Assembly (NCBI GenBank): GCA_028641055.1
Contig: CM054060.1
Location: forward strand, 236,930,833 to 236,994,832
Source of the DNA: Alopecurus myosuroides
Taxonomy: Eukaryota; Streptophyta; Magnoliopsida; Poales; Poaceae
Length of the DNA: 64,000 nucleotides
Direction of reading: 5' to 3'
A program made the position numbers and the translations under genes. How positions within the stretch are numbered: the first letter of the stretch is position 1; each line of letters opens with the position of its first letter. Positions 46,675 to 57,739 of the stretch are shown here, one piece after another. Under the pieces are notes generated by a model. That model was not told where the DNA came from and did not search any database. It was given only the letters and a program-made list of their open reading frames with translations.

Positions 46675-48992
46675 TTACCTGTAGCCATACATCACTGCCC
46701 TGCTCTTCGGCATTTTCCGAACCACGTGCCTCGGTCGCCTTCCTTTTTCCCACACTCCCTGTTCAGCGCCATCGGCTGATGTGTCCCCTGCATGCTTCGA
46801 TCCCATTGGATCACTGGACTCTGGGTTCTTGAAGAAACCATGTTGCGGAAGATCGCTTCTCTTGGTCGGTACCCTAGTTCCTCCATTTTCAGGTGCACCC
46901 TCTGGACGTTCTTCAGCATTCTGACAGGGTTTCGCCAAATGACTCTGGATTTCTTCAGCATCTGAACTTCTGTTTTCTTCTTGTGACCAGGAAAAGCTGC
47001 TGCTTTCTTGCGGACCGAGTTCGAACTCATTACCGTCTAATGAAACTTTCCATTCGGTTCCATCCCGATCGACCAATTTGACTGTTCTTGTGCTTTGTTT
47101 CTGTTCATGTGCCACCCCTTCTTTTTCTGAAGAACTGCCTCCTCTCATGGATCCGGCACAAGGTGGATGATCAGTTCCTTTGCTGCTGCTTCTTTCGACG
47201 TTGCACATCCTGCCTGTTGGTTCCTTTTCCTCAACGTCGTGTGGTGTCACTTGTTTTTCTAAAGGATTATCTTCTTTTGTGGACTCAGCACGAGGTGAAC
47301 GATCAGTTCCTTTGCTGCTTCTTTCGCCGTTGCACACTTTGGCTGTCCATAGCTCCTTTCCCTTAAGTTTGCGCGCCATTGCTTCTTTTCCTGAAGAATT
47401 ATCTTCTTCCATGGACTCGGCACAAGGTGGAAGATCTCTTCCTTTCTTGCTGCTTGCACCATTGCACACCTCAGCTACCCGTGGTTCTTTCTGGCCACAG
47501 ATCCGCTTTTCCCTCAAACTATGTGCACAATCATCCAGATCATGCAGAAAGGGATCACTTCTATGATAATCCTGCTCAGTGCTATTAACTTTCTTCTCTG
47601 ATAATTCCGAATTAGGAGTGGAAGGGCCAAAAAAAGTAGCAGACACAGTACTATGTCTCTCGATTGATCCATCATGATTCTCCTGGGATGCCATTTTAAT
47701 GGGGGTTACTTCAATTTCTGAGCAAACACAATTGTGGTCACCAACCTGATCAGTAGGTATTTCACATTTTAAACTCTTGCAGCATTTCAAACCAAAGCTC
47801 CTTGATGACCCCTCATATTGGTGAGAATCGGATACATGCTCAGAATTAATGGCTGAGGTATCTTTGGAGTTACAGACTGGTAGTACTTTAGCGCTGTTTT
47901 CAAGGTGATCTTGTTGCTCAGCCAGTTTCCCCTGTGCCATTCCTTCATCAGCATGTTCCTCTGTGGCAGTGGTGGAGATATTCTTGTTCACCGAGAAGCA
48001 GAGTTGTGACTCTTTATCATCTGTTGTGGACATGATCTCATGGGTACACAACTGCACTGATGATTCAACTTCATGGTCTGCTGCCCTGAAATTCTTCCTC
48101 CCTCTCGGATCCTCAAGTACGCCTGCCCGTTGCCACCTCACAGGACTATAGCCACCTTCATCTGCCGCATAAGCATCAGAATTTTCACCACGCAATGCAT
48201 ACCCGTCACCCTCTACCCTGCTGCGCTTGGCAGGAGGAGCCAGTGCAGAGGCATCACCAATGTGCTCATGTGCGTCCTCCTGCTGGTCCGTCGACGGAGC
48301 ATCGTACACGTCACCGATGGCATTCTTCTGAGAGCAGAGAACAGGATGCAGCATGTCAGCACTGCTGGAGCTTGGAGGTGCAGGGTGAGGCAGAACATGC
48401 GCCTGGAGGTGCCAGGCCCCCTTGAGCCCTTGGAAGGCGGCCCGGACCGCCATGGAGTCGGTGAGGTGGTACCAGGAACCTCTGCGTCGGACCTGCGGAG
48501 GGAAAATTGATGCGGCAAAGAGCGATGCGATCAACCGAATTTCTGGATCATATCATACGTTCATAATAAAGGTTCGTTGGGGTTTTACAGAAAAAATAGC
48601 AGGCAGGGGCGTATGCATATACCTTGAAGCATTCGACGGTGATTCGGCCAATGTGGGGGAACAATGCGGCGTGCTCGTCGCTCACTATGCCTGGTACGTA
48701 CGATCCGGACACAGCAAGGAGATGAATCAAAATAGGGTTTTGTCAGCTGAGGCACATATGGGGGGGAGAAAAGGCGGAGAAGGTGGTGGTGGTGGTGGTG
48801 GTGGGGGGGGGGGGGGGGGGCGGAGAAAAGGAGGAGATTTTGGAGGAGGAGGGTTCATCTTAAGGCTAGGAAGGAAGGGAGGAACGTACGCTTGAGGTCG
48901 GCGACGGTGGCGGACGAGGCGGGGAAGGAGACGGCGAGGCGGGTGTCTAGGCTCGTCGCCACGAAGGCCGTGGCGGCCTCGCCGGCGGCCAT
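46675..48992 (-). CDS. Unknown plant protein with a ubiquitin-like N-terminal region and three 44-aa repeats
   Basis: Exons on the minus strand are 48992-48890, 48690-48623 and 48492-46675, with GT-AG borders, giving 662 aa. Residues about 10-90 (LAVSFPASSATVADLKR, GRITVECFK, GSWYHLTDSM) alternate strands and a helix in a way that suggests a ubiquitin-like fold; this is inference. The middle is Ser/Glu/Asp-rich and probably disordered. Residues 392-523 are three repeats of 44 aa. The C-terminus is basic (EKGRRPRHVVRKMPKSRAV), a possible nuclear signal. The stop overlaps a splice donor, and an exon from 45808 would end the protein at the same residue. It is convergent with the CCCH gene. I do not recognise the family. 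Confidence 0.82.
47095..47490 (-). repeat. Three tandem 132-bp coding repeats
   Basis: In the protein each unit starts KE(P/L), then CN(G/V), SS/SK, KG.D, P.(C/R)A.S and ends with a charged EK stretch. Units are 44 aa, diverged, and without frame disruption. Confidence 0.8.
48782..48820 (+). repeat. (GGT)7 followed by an 18-G run
   Basis: A simple repeat in intron 1 of the minus-strand gene, read as C-run and ACC on its coding strand. It forms the left border of the tandem duplication that starts at 48821. Confidence 0.95.
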
Positions 48993-49228
48993 CCGTCCGA
49001 TTCCCTTTCCCTTTCCTTACCGGGGAAGGAGGTGGAGCGGCGGCGTCGTCCTGTGTTCCCTTCCTCCTTTATTTCCCGAAATGGAAGTTTCCCTCCAAGA
49101 AGAGCAGAGGAGGGCAGGAGGAGGGGAGAAGCCGAGGTGGGAGGAGGAGAAGGGACATGGGCTTTGAGTGGGTTGTACTTTACGCTTTCCATGCCATTTT
49201 TTTTTTTTTTTGGGAAATCAATACCATA

Positions 49229-49309
49229 ACTCCTCTTGTCCTAAATGTACGAGGTGCTAGGTTGATTTGTACTTGTTTCTCTCCTACACTTATTTCGGAT
49301 GGGAGGGAG
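49229..49309. mobile_element. Short Stowaway-like MITE upstream of the minus-strand gene
   Basis: About 81 bp with ends ACTCCTCTTGTCCTAAAT and the complement of ATTTCGGATGGGAGGGAG, with TA beside both ends. The ends match imperfectly. It is present again at 50070-50150 in the second copy of the duplication, so it predates it. Confidence 0.55.
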
Positions 49310-49733
49310 TATAGCAAAATAGTACATGGTAGAGATACGTAAAGTCTACATCGATTATGAAATAAAGTCTAAAAAGACAAGCAAATCTTAGAAAATTTTA
49401 AACTCTTTTTCTTGCCGAACACAATCTTGTACTTTTCTAAGACAACCGTAGAATAATGACACATATACGAAATCACAAACCTATAAATATCAACGAAACT
49501 TCTGTCATAATTTTAATTTTGAACCGCGATGACAAGAGTCAACCAACATCGGCAAGAGTATTAGCACTAGTATTGGGGGGGGGGGGAGGGGATCGAACAG
49601 CCTGATCCACGTCGCAAGGATCTAATAATACGAATTATCATTGTCGAGGACGTAACAAACGGGACGGAGAAAAGGAGGAGATTTTGGAGGAGGAGGGTTC
49701 ATCTTAAGGCTAGGAAGGAAGGGAGGAACGTAC

Positions 49734-49836
49734 GCTTGAGGTCGGCGACGGTGGAGGACGAGGCGGGGAAGGAGACGGCGAGGCGGGTGTCGAGGCTCGT
49801 CTCCACGAAGGCCGTGGCGGCCTCGCCGGCGGCCAT
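49734..49836 (-). CDS. Duplicated first exon of the unknown gene (alternative exon 1)
   Basis: On the minus strand an ATG at 49836 opens 34 codons that end at the same donor AAGC|GTACG as the proximal exon 1 (48992-48890). Three base differences are visible in the exon; two change residues (Ala to Glu and Ala to Ser) and none breaks the frame. It could splice to the acceptor at 48690 and skip the proximal exon 1. Whether it is used cannot be read from the sequence. Confidence 0.6.
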
Positions 49837-50556
49837 CCGTCCGATTCCCTTTCCCTTTCCTTACCGGGGAAGGAGGTGGAGCGGCGGCGTCGTCCTGTGT
49901 TCCCTTCCTCCTTTATTTCCCGAAATGGAAGTTTCCCTCCAAGAAGAGCAGAGGAGGGCAGGAGGAGGGGAGAAGCCGAGGTGGGAGGAGGAGAAGGGAC
50001 ATGGGCTTTGAGTGGGTTGTACTTTACGCTTTCCATGCCATTTTTTTTTTTTGGGAAATCAATACCATAACTCCTCTTGTCCTAAATGTAGGAGGTGCTA
50101 GGTTGATTTGTACTTGTTTCTCTCCAACACTTATTTCGGATGGGAGGGAGTATAGCAAAATAGTACATGGTAGAGATACGTAAAGTCTACATCAATTATG
50201 AAATAAAGTCTAAAAAGACAAGCAAATCTTAGAAAATTTTAAACTCTTTTTCTTGCCGAACACAATCTTGTACTTTTCTAAGACAACCGTAGAATAATGA
50301 CACATATACGAAATCACAAACCTATAAATATCAACGAAACTTCTGTCATAATTTTAATTTTGAACCGCGATGACAAGAGTCAACCAACATCGGCAAGAGT
50401 ATTAGCACTAGTATTGGGGGGGGGGAATCGAACAGCCTGATCCACGTCGCAAGGATCTAATAATACGAATTATCATTGTCGAGGACGTAACAAACGGGAC
50501 AAATATTATGAGGATAATCCTCCTCGCGACAACAAAGAGAAAAGATTCAAAACTGA

Positions 50557-51450
50557 TGATATGGGGTGGCCCAATCTTCTCAATGAGCTTCTCTCTCTCT
50601 TTTTGTATTTTTCTGATATGTGGATAACTAGTGCTTCACTGAGTAAACCTGGAGAATCTGATACCAAGATGATATGGGGTGGCCCAATCTTCTCAATGAG
50701 CTTCTCTCTCTCTTTTTGTATTTTCTGAATATATGTGGATAACTAGTGCTACACTGAGACCTCTCACTTGGATGACCCTTGTTGCCAATGCAACAACAAT
50801 CAAGCCCTTTGGATATTCTCAACTACACACTCTTGCACAAGCAATCAATGATCACAAGTGGTCCTGTATCCCCCTAATTCCCAATGGAATAGCAAGATAT
50901 CACGCAAACTTTGACTTGGTATACTTCAAGATGAATGCTTAGCAGCAATACAATCTCAAGGCTAGGGTTTTCTTTGTCTAAATTGTTCTCCCCCAATCCA
51001 CACGCAGGTGGCATGATTATATAGGTGGAGGGGTGCGGCCACAAGGGCTTCCTTGCGCAAGCAACCCACCTCCTACTAGGACTAGGACTCCTATTAGGAC
51101 TAGGAGTCCAACTAGGACACAACTAGGGATACAAACCGATTCCACACACAAAGGAATTCGGCCCAATTGGTATACAAACCAAACCTATATGGAATAGGAT
51201 TTTAGGAGGCGCATTTGACTTGGTGGAGGCACCTATCCCCTTGTCTTGATGAATAACAATTGTTTTCATGGAATAACAATTGTTATTTATTGTTTTCACC
51301 ATCTTGCTTTATTGTTTTCACCATTGTAATCTTGTTTTCACCATCTTGAATGATTGTTTTCACCATGATCATGTAGTCTTCTATCAACTCTCCATCCAAG
51401 CTTGTGAGAACATAATCCTTAAGCATGTCCTTATCAACTGATCTGGCGAA
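50557..51450 (-). mobile_element. Truncated relative of the minus-strand LTR element
   Basis: A partial LTR start (50557 to about 50638, TGATATGGGGTGG) is followed by GAGTAAACCTGGAGAATCTG with the PBS complement, then a second LTR start at 50670. The second LTR follows 57740-58632 with many differences and fades near 51410-51450. It lacks an internal coding region, so it is a deletion derivative of a related subfamily. It lies directly beyond the promoter duplication. Confidence 0.65.
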
Positions 51451-52680
51451 GTTAATATGCAACCATACCTAGACAAATTTAACCTTTCAACACCATAATT
51501 AACGCCAGGATAGAGATCTTGTCATCGACCAGGGGGATCAAAGATCACTTATTGTAGACAATGGCATCTTCATTGACGCGAAGAACAATAGAAGATGGCT
51601 ACCAGAACGCTAATCTATTAAAAGCATTACCTTTACAAAAAACTTTACTCATAGATCGGGTTCTCCACCCCACACCCTCTCCCCCACCCCGGCACAGAAG
51701 GTGGAGATGGAGGCGGCAGAAAAGGACGTAACGAGTCTAACAGGTACAACTTCCACTTTCCATGCTATCTTAAACGTGTGCAAATCCAATTAGACCATCA
51801 CCGGCTAGGTACAATTTTGCATTTCCCAAAAGAAAAAAGATACTCCACAATTTTGCTTCAAAATAATACATAACTACATTCAGGTGAGAATTATAAGTCA
51901 AAGTTTTCTTATCTAAATTATCCTTTTCTCTTCAAAATCACACAACTCCTACCAATTTATTTCATTAAATCTATAAAGTATAAGTATTCAACCAATATGT
52001 AAGTTGCTTAAGTCAGGGGCACACCCTGGCATATGCAACAGTAACTACACTTTTACCATTCACGATAACATATATAATCTTCCGCCTATAAACATTGTTA
52101 TGTGCCGTGTCTCTTTTACATCCCAGATGATCTCCTCTCTTATTTTGTCTGTCCATGTTTGTTATTCTTACCCCTTCCCCCTCCTCTAACTCCCACCACG
52201 TGATCAGAGTTTGTGATCCGTAATCTCATCGCACCGATGTCTACTCTCCTATGTCTCGGGCCCCGACATCCTCTCGACATGAAGGTTCAAGAGCCCGCCT
52301 CTCCATATGAATAGCATTTTAGAGGATGGGTTCGTCTTTTATCCCATGAGTCAGAATCCTACTATATTTTACTTATCATGATTTGGTGCTTTGCTATTAT
52401 GATTGCATATTAACGTGACGCATCGTTGTTTTTTCTCAAGTCGTGTACGTCCCCGATTGTCGTAGTACTATATTGTATCTCTCACATTTCTTGTTTGCCT
52501 ACTATGTTTTTTTTCACACACCGCGTTACACGTCATAGTGCTTCTTGGCAAGTGATTAGATTGTGGTGTCTTGTGTTCACGGACCCGGTGGACCACACAT
52601 GGTGTTGAACCACTTGAATGACCCTTGGCATGGCACATCAATGTGGTGTGCTATGTAAGAGTGGTATAATGGTGCATACA
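51451..52680. other. Intergenic DNA, nothing recognised
   Basis: AT-rich sequence with scattered short ORFs on both strands. I see no LTR, MITE ends or conserved protein motif in it. Confidence 0.4.
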
Positions 52681-53034
52681 AAGCGTCTCTTTGGATTGTA
52701 GGGTTGAAAATATAGGAATAGGAAAAACATAATAATTCCTCAGGTATGGTAATACAAAACAGAGGATTGTAATATACTAGAAAAAAGTATGAATAGTCAT
52801 TTGGATGAAATGTAAATAATTTAGAAAAATTGCCTCGATTTTACGCACTTAAGTCTAAAAAAGAGATTGAATGGATGTTCAAATTTCTATAGAATTGAAG
52901 CGTAGAAATCCAATCCATAGGAATCTGGGTGGCACCATTTCTTTGATCTAAAGACAAGTCACAACAAAAAATTCTAAGGATTGGAATCTCCCAAAACTCG
53001 TAATGAATTTTTTTAGAATCCAAACAGGCCCTTC
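52681..53034. mobile_element. MITE with TTTGGATT-type ends
   Basis: The left end GTCTCTTTGGATTGTAGG pairs with the complement of the right end (AGAATCCAAACAGGCCC). The AT-rich interior has TAGGAATAGG motifs. TSD not clear; superfamily unresolved. Confidence 0.55.
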
Positions 53035-53087
53035 ATGTTATTCTATTCCATTAGGTTGATACTTGGGCACAACACATCTCATCTTAA

Positions 53088-53354
53088 CGGCTCCTTTGAT
53101 TCATGGGATAGGAAAAAGTGTAGAAATAGGAATCTTATATATGGTAAGTAGGATTAACTTTGACTACAGTGTAGGAATTTTTCTATGAGATTGGACCTCA
53201 TGTTTATTTTCTATGGGGTTTACACTACAAAAATTCGCGTGGAATTATTTTATATAGGATGCAATCCTATGAATCAAACAAGTTATATAGAAATATTTGC
53301 TATAGAATCCAATCCTACAAAAATTTATATTGTTCCTTTGAAACAAGGAGGTCC
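53088..53354. mobile_element. Tourist-like MITE
   Basis: The left end GGCTCCTTTGATTCATGGGA pairs with the complement of the right end (CCTTTGAAACAAGGAGGTCC), and TTAA lies beside each end, as expected for PIF/Harbinger MITEs with a TAA/TTA duplication. The interior carries GGATAGGAAAAA and ATAGGAAT motifs common in Pooideae members. Confidence 0.7.
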
Positions 53355-53561
53355 TTAATGAGAAATGGTTTGATCCGTTTTTCTTGCACTATTTTCCTCT
53401 TTCATGCTTGGTGATTATGGCTTCGACTCTTTCGTTCGAGTTTTAAGACAATTTATCTTTCTTACGCGCAACAGGGTGTAATTGGTATTTTAAGAAGAGT
53501 ATTTTTTTTAGATTGGCTGGAGTATAATATATTCTCCTTTTCCCTTTTTCGAGAAAAAAAA

Positions 53562-54452
53562 TGATATGGGGTGGCCCGATCTTCTCAATGAGCTCTCTCG
53601 AATTTGGTGGATGTTTTGTGGATAATTGATAACTAGTGCTACACTAAGAACTCTCCTTGGATAATCCTTGTTGCCGGTGCAACAACAATCGACCCCTTTG
53701 GATATTCTCAACTACACACTCTTGCACACGCAATCAAAGATCACGAGTGGTCATGTATCCCCTTATTCTCAGTGGAACAACAAGATATCACACAACTTTG
53801 CAATGGTTACTTCAAGATGAATACTTAGCAACAATATAATCTAGAGGCTAGGGTTTTATTGGTTTAAACTTGGTCTTATTCTACAACTCGCACGAGGGGA
53901 GTATTTAAGGGAGAGGGGTGCAGCCACAAGGTGCCTTGCGCAAGCACACCTATCCCAACTCAACTAGGACTCCTGTTTGGACTCTAAGATGGATACAAAC
54001 CGACCCTATGGGGATTCGGCCAAGTATGGCACGCAGACCAAGTCCTAATACAATAGGACTATTTTCTATGGCGCATCAATACTCAATGGGGCGCCATCCT
54101 TTCTTGTTTTCCAGCAACACTTAATTGTTTTCCAGCTTGTAAACCTTGTTTTCAACTAGGAAACATTGTTTTCTTGAAGTGCCTTCTTGTTTTCTCACAC
54201 ATGTGTCTTGTTTTCCATCATCTCCCTGTTGTTTTCCAGCATGCCTTGAGGTCTTCCTCCATCCATGTTTGTGTTATCAATAAAACTGCTAATACATAAT
54301 GCACAGGCTTAGGTAGTATAACATTCTTATAAACACAAACACTATTTATTACTAGGAAAGAATTCACCTTATAATGAGCATCAATGAGGCTCAATATTTC
54401 CTTCCAACTCAAGCATGTATAATCACCACGGACCCCTATTATATCCTCATCA
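53562..54452 (-). repeat. 3' LTR (left copy) of the minus-strand element
   Basis: Forward strand reads TGATATGGGGTGG to ATCCTCATCA. On the minus strand a TATA-like TTAAATA (53902-53908) follows a cluster of GGAAAACAA motifs (forward TTGTTTTCC, about 54100-54240). Confidence 0.9.
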
Positions 54453-55519
54453 TCCTGCCTTTCTTCAAGACAAGACGTCCGCGTCTTGTGGTAAGATGAA
54501 CGTGGAAGAAACAAAAAGAACAACGTGTATGCACAATATATGTATCTATAATGGGGTGCATTAGTTGTGTGCACAAGATAAAAATTCTCACATGACATGG
54601 GGCAACGAAATTTGCATGTAAGTAGCACATAATTGTTACATGAAAACAAATAGCATATCATCAAATAGCAATCACAATTACAGGTATAAGTGAATCTCAT
54701 AGAATCATGATCATAAGGAGAAACATCTATGTATAAATTCTTATTGTTTAGTATCAAATCAAGTGTTCTCACAGAAGATCTACGATCAAATTTGGTGGTA
54801 GTAGTACACCCAATTGTGTTAACATGTTTATTATCTTTATTATTTAAATTGCAACTCATTTTGCAAATATAAGTGAAGTATAAATCAGTAGCATATGTAT
54901 TTATCATGTTTTGTGGCAAACCAAACATATGTGTAAAAATCATGCTCAGATTTAGAAAATTGTAAACAATCCATACTAGGTAACACAATGTTCGATTCAG
55001 CAATTTAGCACAAGTAATACATATTTGATCCACCATAAAAATTTCATTCATGTTGTAGTCACCAACCAAAGTAAAAGTGAAATAAGTAGTATATGTGATA
55101 GAATTGACATATGAAATTTCAGCAATCTTATTCATAGCACATTGCATAGTAATTGGTTCATATAACATGATGGAATACACAATATTAATAGGTGGTATTT
55201 TAGCAAGCACTTCTTTATGTGTAATCAATACCACATGCTCAAAATTTGAAATTATCAAATTATCACATGGTGGTGAAATATATGTGCTTGTCAACTCACA
55301 AGAATCAACTAGCAAATTAGTAGACTCATAGAGTTCAGCACTTGTAAGTGGCAACTCGAAATCAGCACCAATATCAATAGCATCCTCCTTAGATTTAGTA
55401 GGTACTGACTCATTTTTCTCAAGTGGTGTTGCAGGTTGTACTTGAGTAGGGTCCCTTTCTTCAAAAGTAACCTGCAAATCACAAGAAACAATACTAGGCA
55501 CAATGTCATGCTCCTCCAA
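54218..55519 (-). CDS. Long ORF of unknown function, running into the 3' LTR
   Basis: A 433-codon frame without stops. The N-terminal part is acidic, followed by about 280 residues rich in Cys, Tyr, Ile and Asn with hydrophobic segments (LCYLVWIVYNFLNL, YLMICYLF, YCAYTLFFLFL). It crosses the purine tract at 54453-54470 and ends inside the LTR. It lies where pol or a third ORF would be. I find no RT or integrase motif. Its opening residues resemble the end of the frame at 55546-55731 (DVQVSFEE versus DLQVTFEE), suggesting a local duplication. It may be a relic or an element-specific protein. Confidence 0.5.
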   Translation of the reverse strand: MEEHDIVPSIVSCDLQVTFEERDPTQVQPATPLEKNESVPTKSKEDAIDIGADFELPLTSAELYESTNLLVDSCELTSTYISPPCDNLIISNFEHVVLITHKEVLAKIPPINIVYSIMLYEPITMQCAMNKIAEISYVNSITYTTYFTFTLVGDYNMNEIFMVDQICITCAKLLNRTLCYLVWIVYNFLNLSMIFTHMFGLPQNMINTYATDLYFTYICKMSCNLNNKDNKHVNTIGCTTTTKFDRRSSVRTLDLILNNKNLYIDVSPYDHDSMRFTYTCNCDCYLMICYLFSCNNYVLLTCKFRCPMSCENFYLVHTTNAPHYRYIYCAYTLFFLFLPRSSYHKTRTSCLEERQDDEDIIGVRGDYTCLSWKEILSLIDAHYKVNSFLVINSVCVYKNVILPKPVHYVLAVLLITQTWMEEDLKACWKTTGR

Positions 55520-55852
55520 TGTATGTGGTGGTGGTGCAGGTTGTACTATAGGCTCCCTTCTTCAAAAGAAACCTGCACATCACAAGTAACAACACTATGA
55601 GTAGACATGATTATATTAGTAGAAACAACCTCACATGGCTCCTTAACCTCTACAAATCCCATGCCTATACGCTCAAATTCTTTCATCTCAAGGTTTTCTA
55701 GTCTTTGTTTTTCAAGAAATTGAGGAGACAAAAATAATGGTTGACGTCTAATGTCCCGAAATTTTGGAAGCCATGCATGTATTATCCAACTTTTCTTTTT
55801 GTTCCAACAAAATTATAAATCAGGATAATGGCTAACAAAATTAACACTATAT

Positions 55853-56212
55853 CTAGTGCACCATATGTCGTCCTAACAAAAGATGAGAACATGTAAAAGC
55901 TCTATACATCACATAACATAAAATTCGCTCCGTATGGCCATGAATGGTTAAAGGAACAAAAACTATGTGAGTAATAATAAGTTCATCATCATTAGTAGGT
56001 AACCTAAATGGATCACATGTCTTTGGAACCAGCTGCAATTGTTCAACAGCCTCAGGACTAACAAAATTATAATGTGTACCCTTATCAAGGGTAATAGCAA
56101 CATGGCTTCCCTTGATGTTTACTGTGAAGTGGAATAAATATGATTTTGGAATCCCACTAGCATCCTCCTCCCAAAATGTATAACTGTAAGCATCAACTAT
56201 AGAAAACTCCAT
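55853..56212 (-). pseudogene. Retroviral-type aspartic protease-like ORF
   Basis: A 119-aa ORF. The motif ITLDKGTHYNFVS occupies the place of the gypsy active site (LxDxGxxxNF), with Lys where Ser/Thr is usual before Gly. HLLLGRHMV near the end resembles the ILGxxWL motif. It is probably a decayed protease; the frame then breaks. A further 61-aa stretch at 55546-55731 may be its continuation. Confidence 0.55.
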
Positions 56213-57726
56213 TGATTAACTTGTTAGTGAAAACAAAATAACAATGGGTTGTGGTGTTCTCTCACAACTCACTCAAAACTAGCAAAGAAGATGTATCTCA
56301 CCGTTCCAAAGTGAATAGGATTTACTTACCAACATGTAGTCAATGAAAAGTGTACCAAGTGTGAGAAGATAATAACCAGGATATCAAGTGTCACAAGACA
56401 AAACATGGTATTTGGTTGGGCTTGGATGGGAATCCTAACAACACCAAAATAGCAACTCCTATTTACTGTCCAGTGTGATAAAATTCACTAAAGGAACACA
56501 CTCACTCTGGGAGACAAATGTGGCTTAGCCATTATATGGAAGAGTTATTGCAAGCACTAGAAATACACTAGCAAATACTCTATGAAAACAGGCACAAGAT
56601 TGATCAAATATGTCCACAAAAATATCCAAGATATGATGTAATAAGCTCCACTAGATATAATGTATGGCTCGGGCTCTTTTTTGCGTTTTCTCTCTTTCTA
56701 TTTTTATTATACTTTTAGTCTTTTTCTATTTTTTATACCTTTTCAATGGCCTTTGAATCAACTAGGAGCAATGAGTAATGGAAAACAGATTATGGACAAG
56801 AATTTGATAATATTGAGCAGCCTGTAGAGCAATAAAACAACTAGGCTTATTGGTTGTGTACCTAAAGTTTGCTGTAGAATGGCTATGACTAAGGCTTATC
56901 AAAGATCAGACTAGAGAACCTAGGAGAAAAATAAAGGAAAACTAAGGAAAACAGAGAAAAACGGCTCACAGCAGCGAACTTGAGAATTTTGAGTCGCACG
57001 ACGGGGAAAAGGAGTGAAAACTCTGCCCGGTAGAGAGTGCGCGTGTGTGTATGCGGTGTTGTGGGTGGTGTGCTTGCGGGGGCACACGGTGTTGGTTTTA
57101 TGCCCACCAGCAAGGAGTCCGAGTGAGACTAGAAGAGGACACGCGCGGCAGCGAACAACGCCGAAACCATGCCTGACAGCGCTCGGACTCGACTCCGAGT
57201 TGGGCTAGGAAGCGCCCGTGAGAAAATGTGTGCACGACCGGCTCGGTAAGGGATCCGATGGTAGCTAGGGGTGATGCACGCGACAGGGATTTGAGGCAAA
57301 ACGTGTTCACGGCAGCAACTCAAACCCGTGGCTAGTTGGACTCGGATTTGAATCCAATAGTGGCAATAAAGACGAGATCAAATTTTTCCACCGCAACAAT
57401 ATGAACTCGAGGAACCAAATCAACTTGTAGACAAGCTGTAGGTCTAGTTTTCTCGAGCAAGTAAGATCCAAGAACAATATTTTTGTGAGATTTTTGAGTA
57501 GATGATAAAGAAAACAACTAGATTGAACCCTAACCCTAATAGATGGAAACTAAAAACAGAAAAATAGGAACACAAATCAATAAGAAACAACAACGAGAGT
57601 AGCAATTTGGTGTTGATCTAGGCTATAGTACAAACTAAACCTAATATTTTTGTATGGCTTTTTCTGGATAGAAAATAAAAACAACTAAACTATGGATGAA
57701 ATTTTCTCACCGAGTAAACCTGAGAA
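56213..57726 (-). other. Leader region of the minus-strand element
   Basis: About 1.5 kb between the PBS and the protease-like ORF. Only short ORFs are present, and no gag domain or zinc knuckle could be found. The part near 57000-57330 is GC-richer. Confidence 0.5.
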
Positions 57727-57736
57727 TCTGATACCA
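57727..57736 (-). other. Primer-binding site, tRNA-Met type (minus strand)
   Basis: On the minus strand TGGTATCAGA lies three bases after the LTR end. It is followed by TTCTC in place of the usual GCC, so the match is partial. Confidence 0.75.
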
Positions 57737-57739
57737 AGA

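Larger units (their letters stand above)
48821..50500. repeat. Tandem duplication of promoter and first exon (about 840 bp per copy)
   Basis: 48821-49664 (844 bp) and 49665-50500 (836 bp) align from end to end. Length differs mainly in a T-run and a G-run, with a handful of substitutions. Each copy holds the first part of intron 1, exon 1 and about 665 bp upstream of the ATG. Confidence 0.95.

Noticed and set aside
47180..47566. 128-codon plus-strand ORF
   Set aside because: It is the complement of the three coding repeats of the minus-strand gene.
48422..48895. 157-codon plus-strand ORF
   Set aside because: It crosses exon 2, intron 1 and the GGT/G run of the minus-strand gene and contains a poly-Gly tract.
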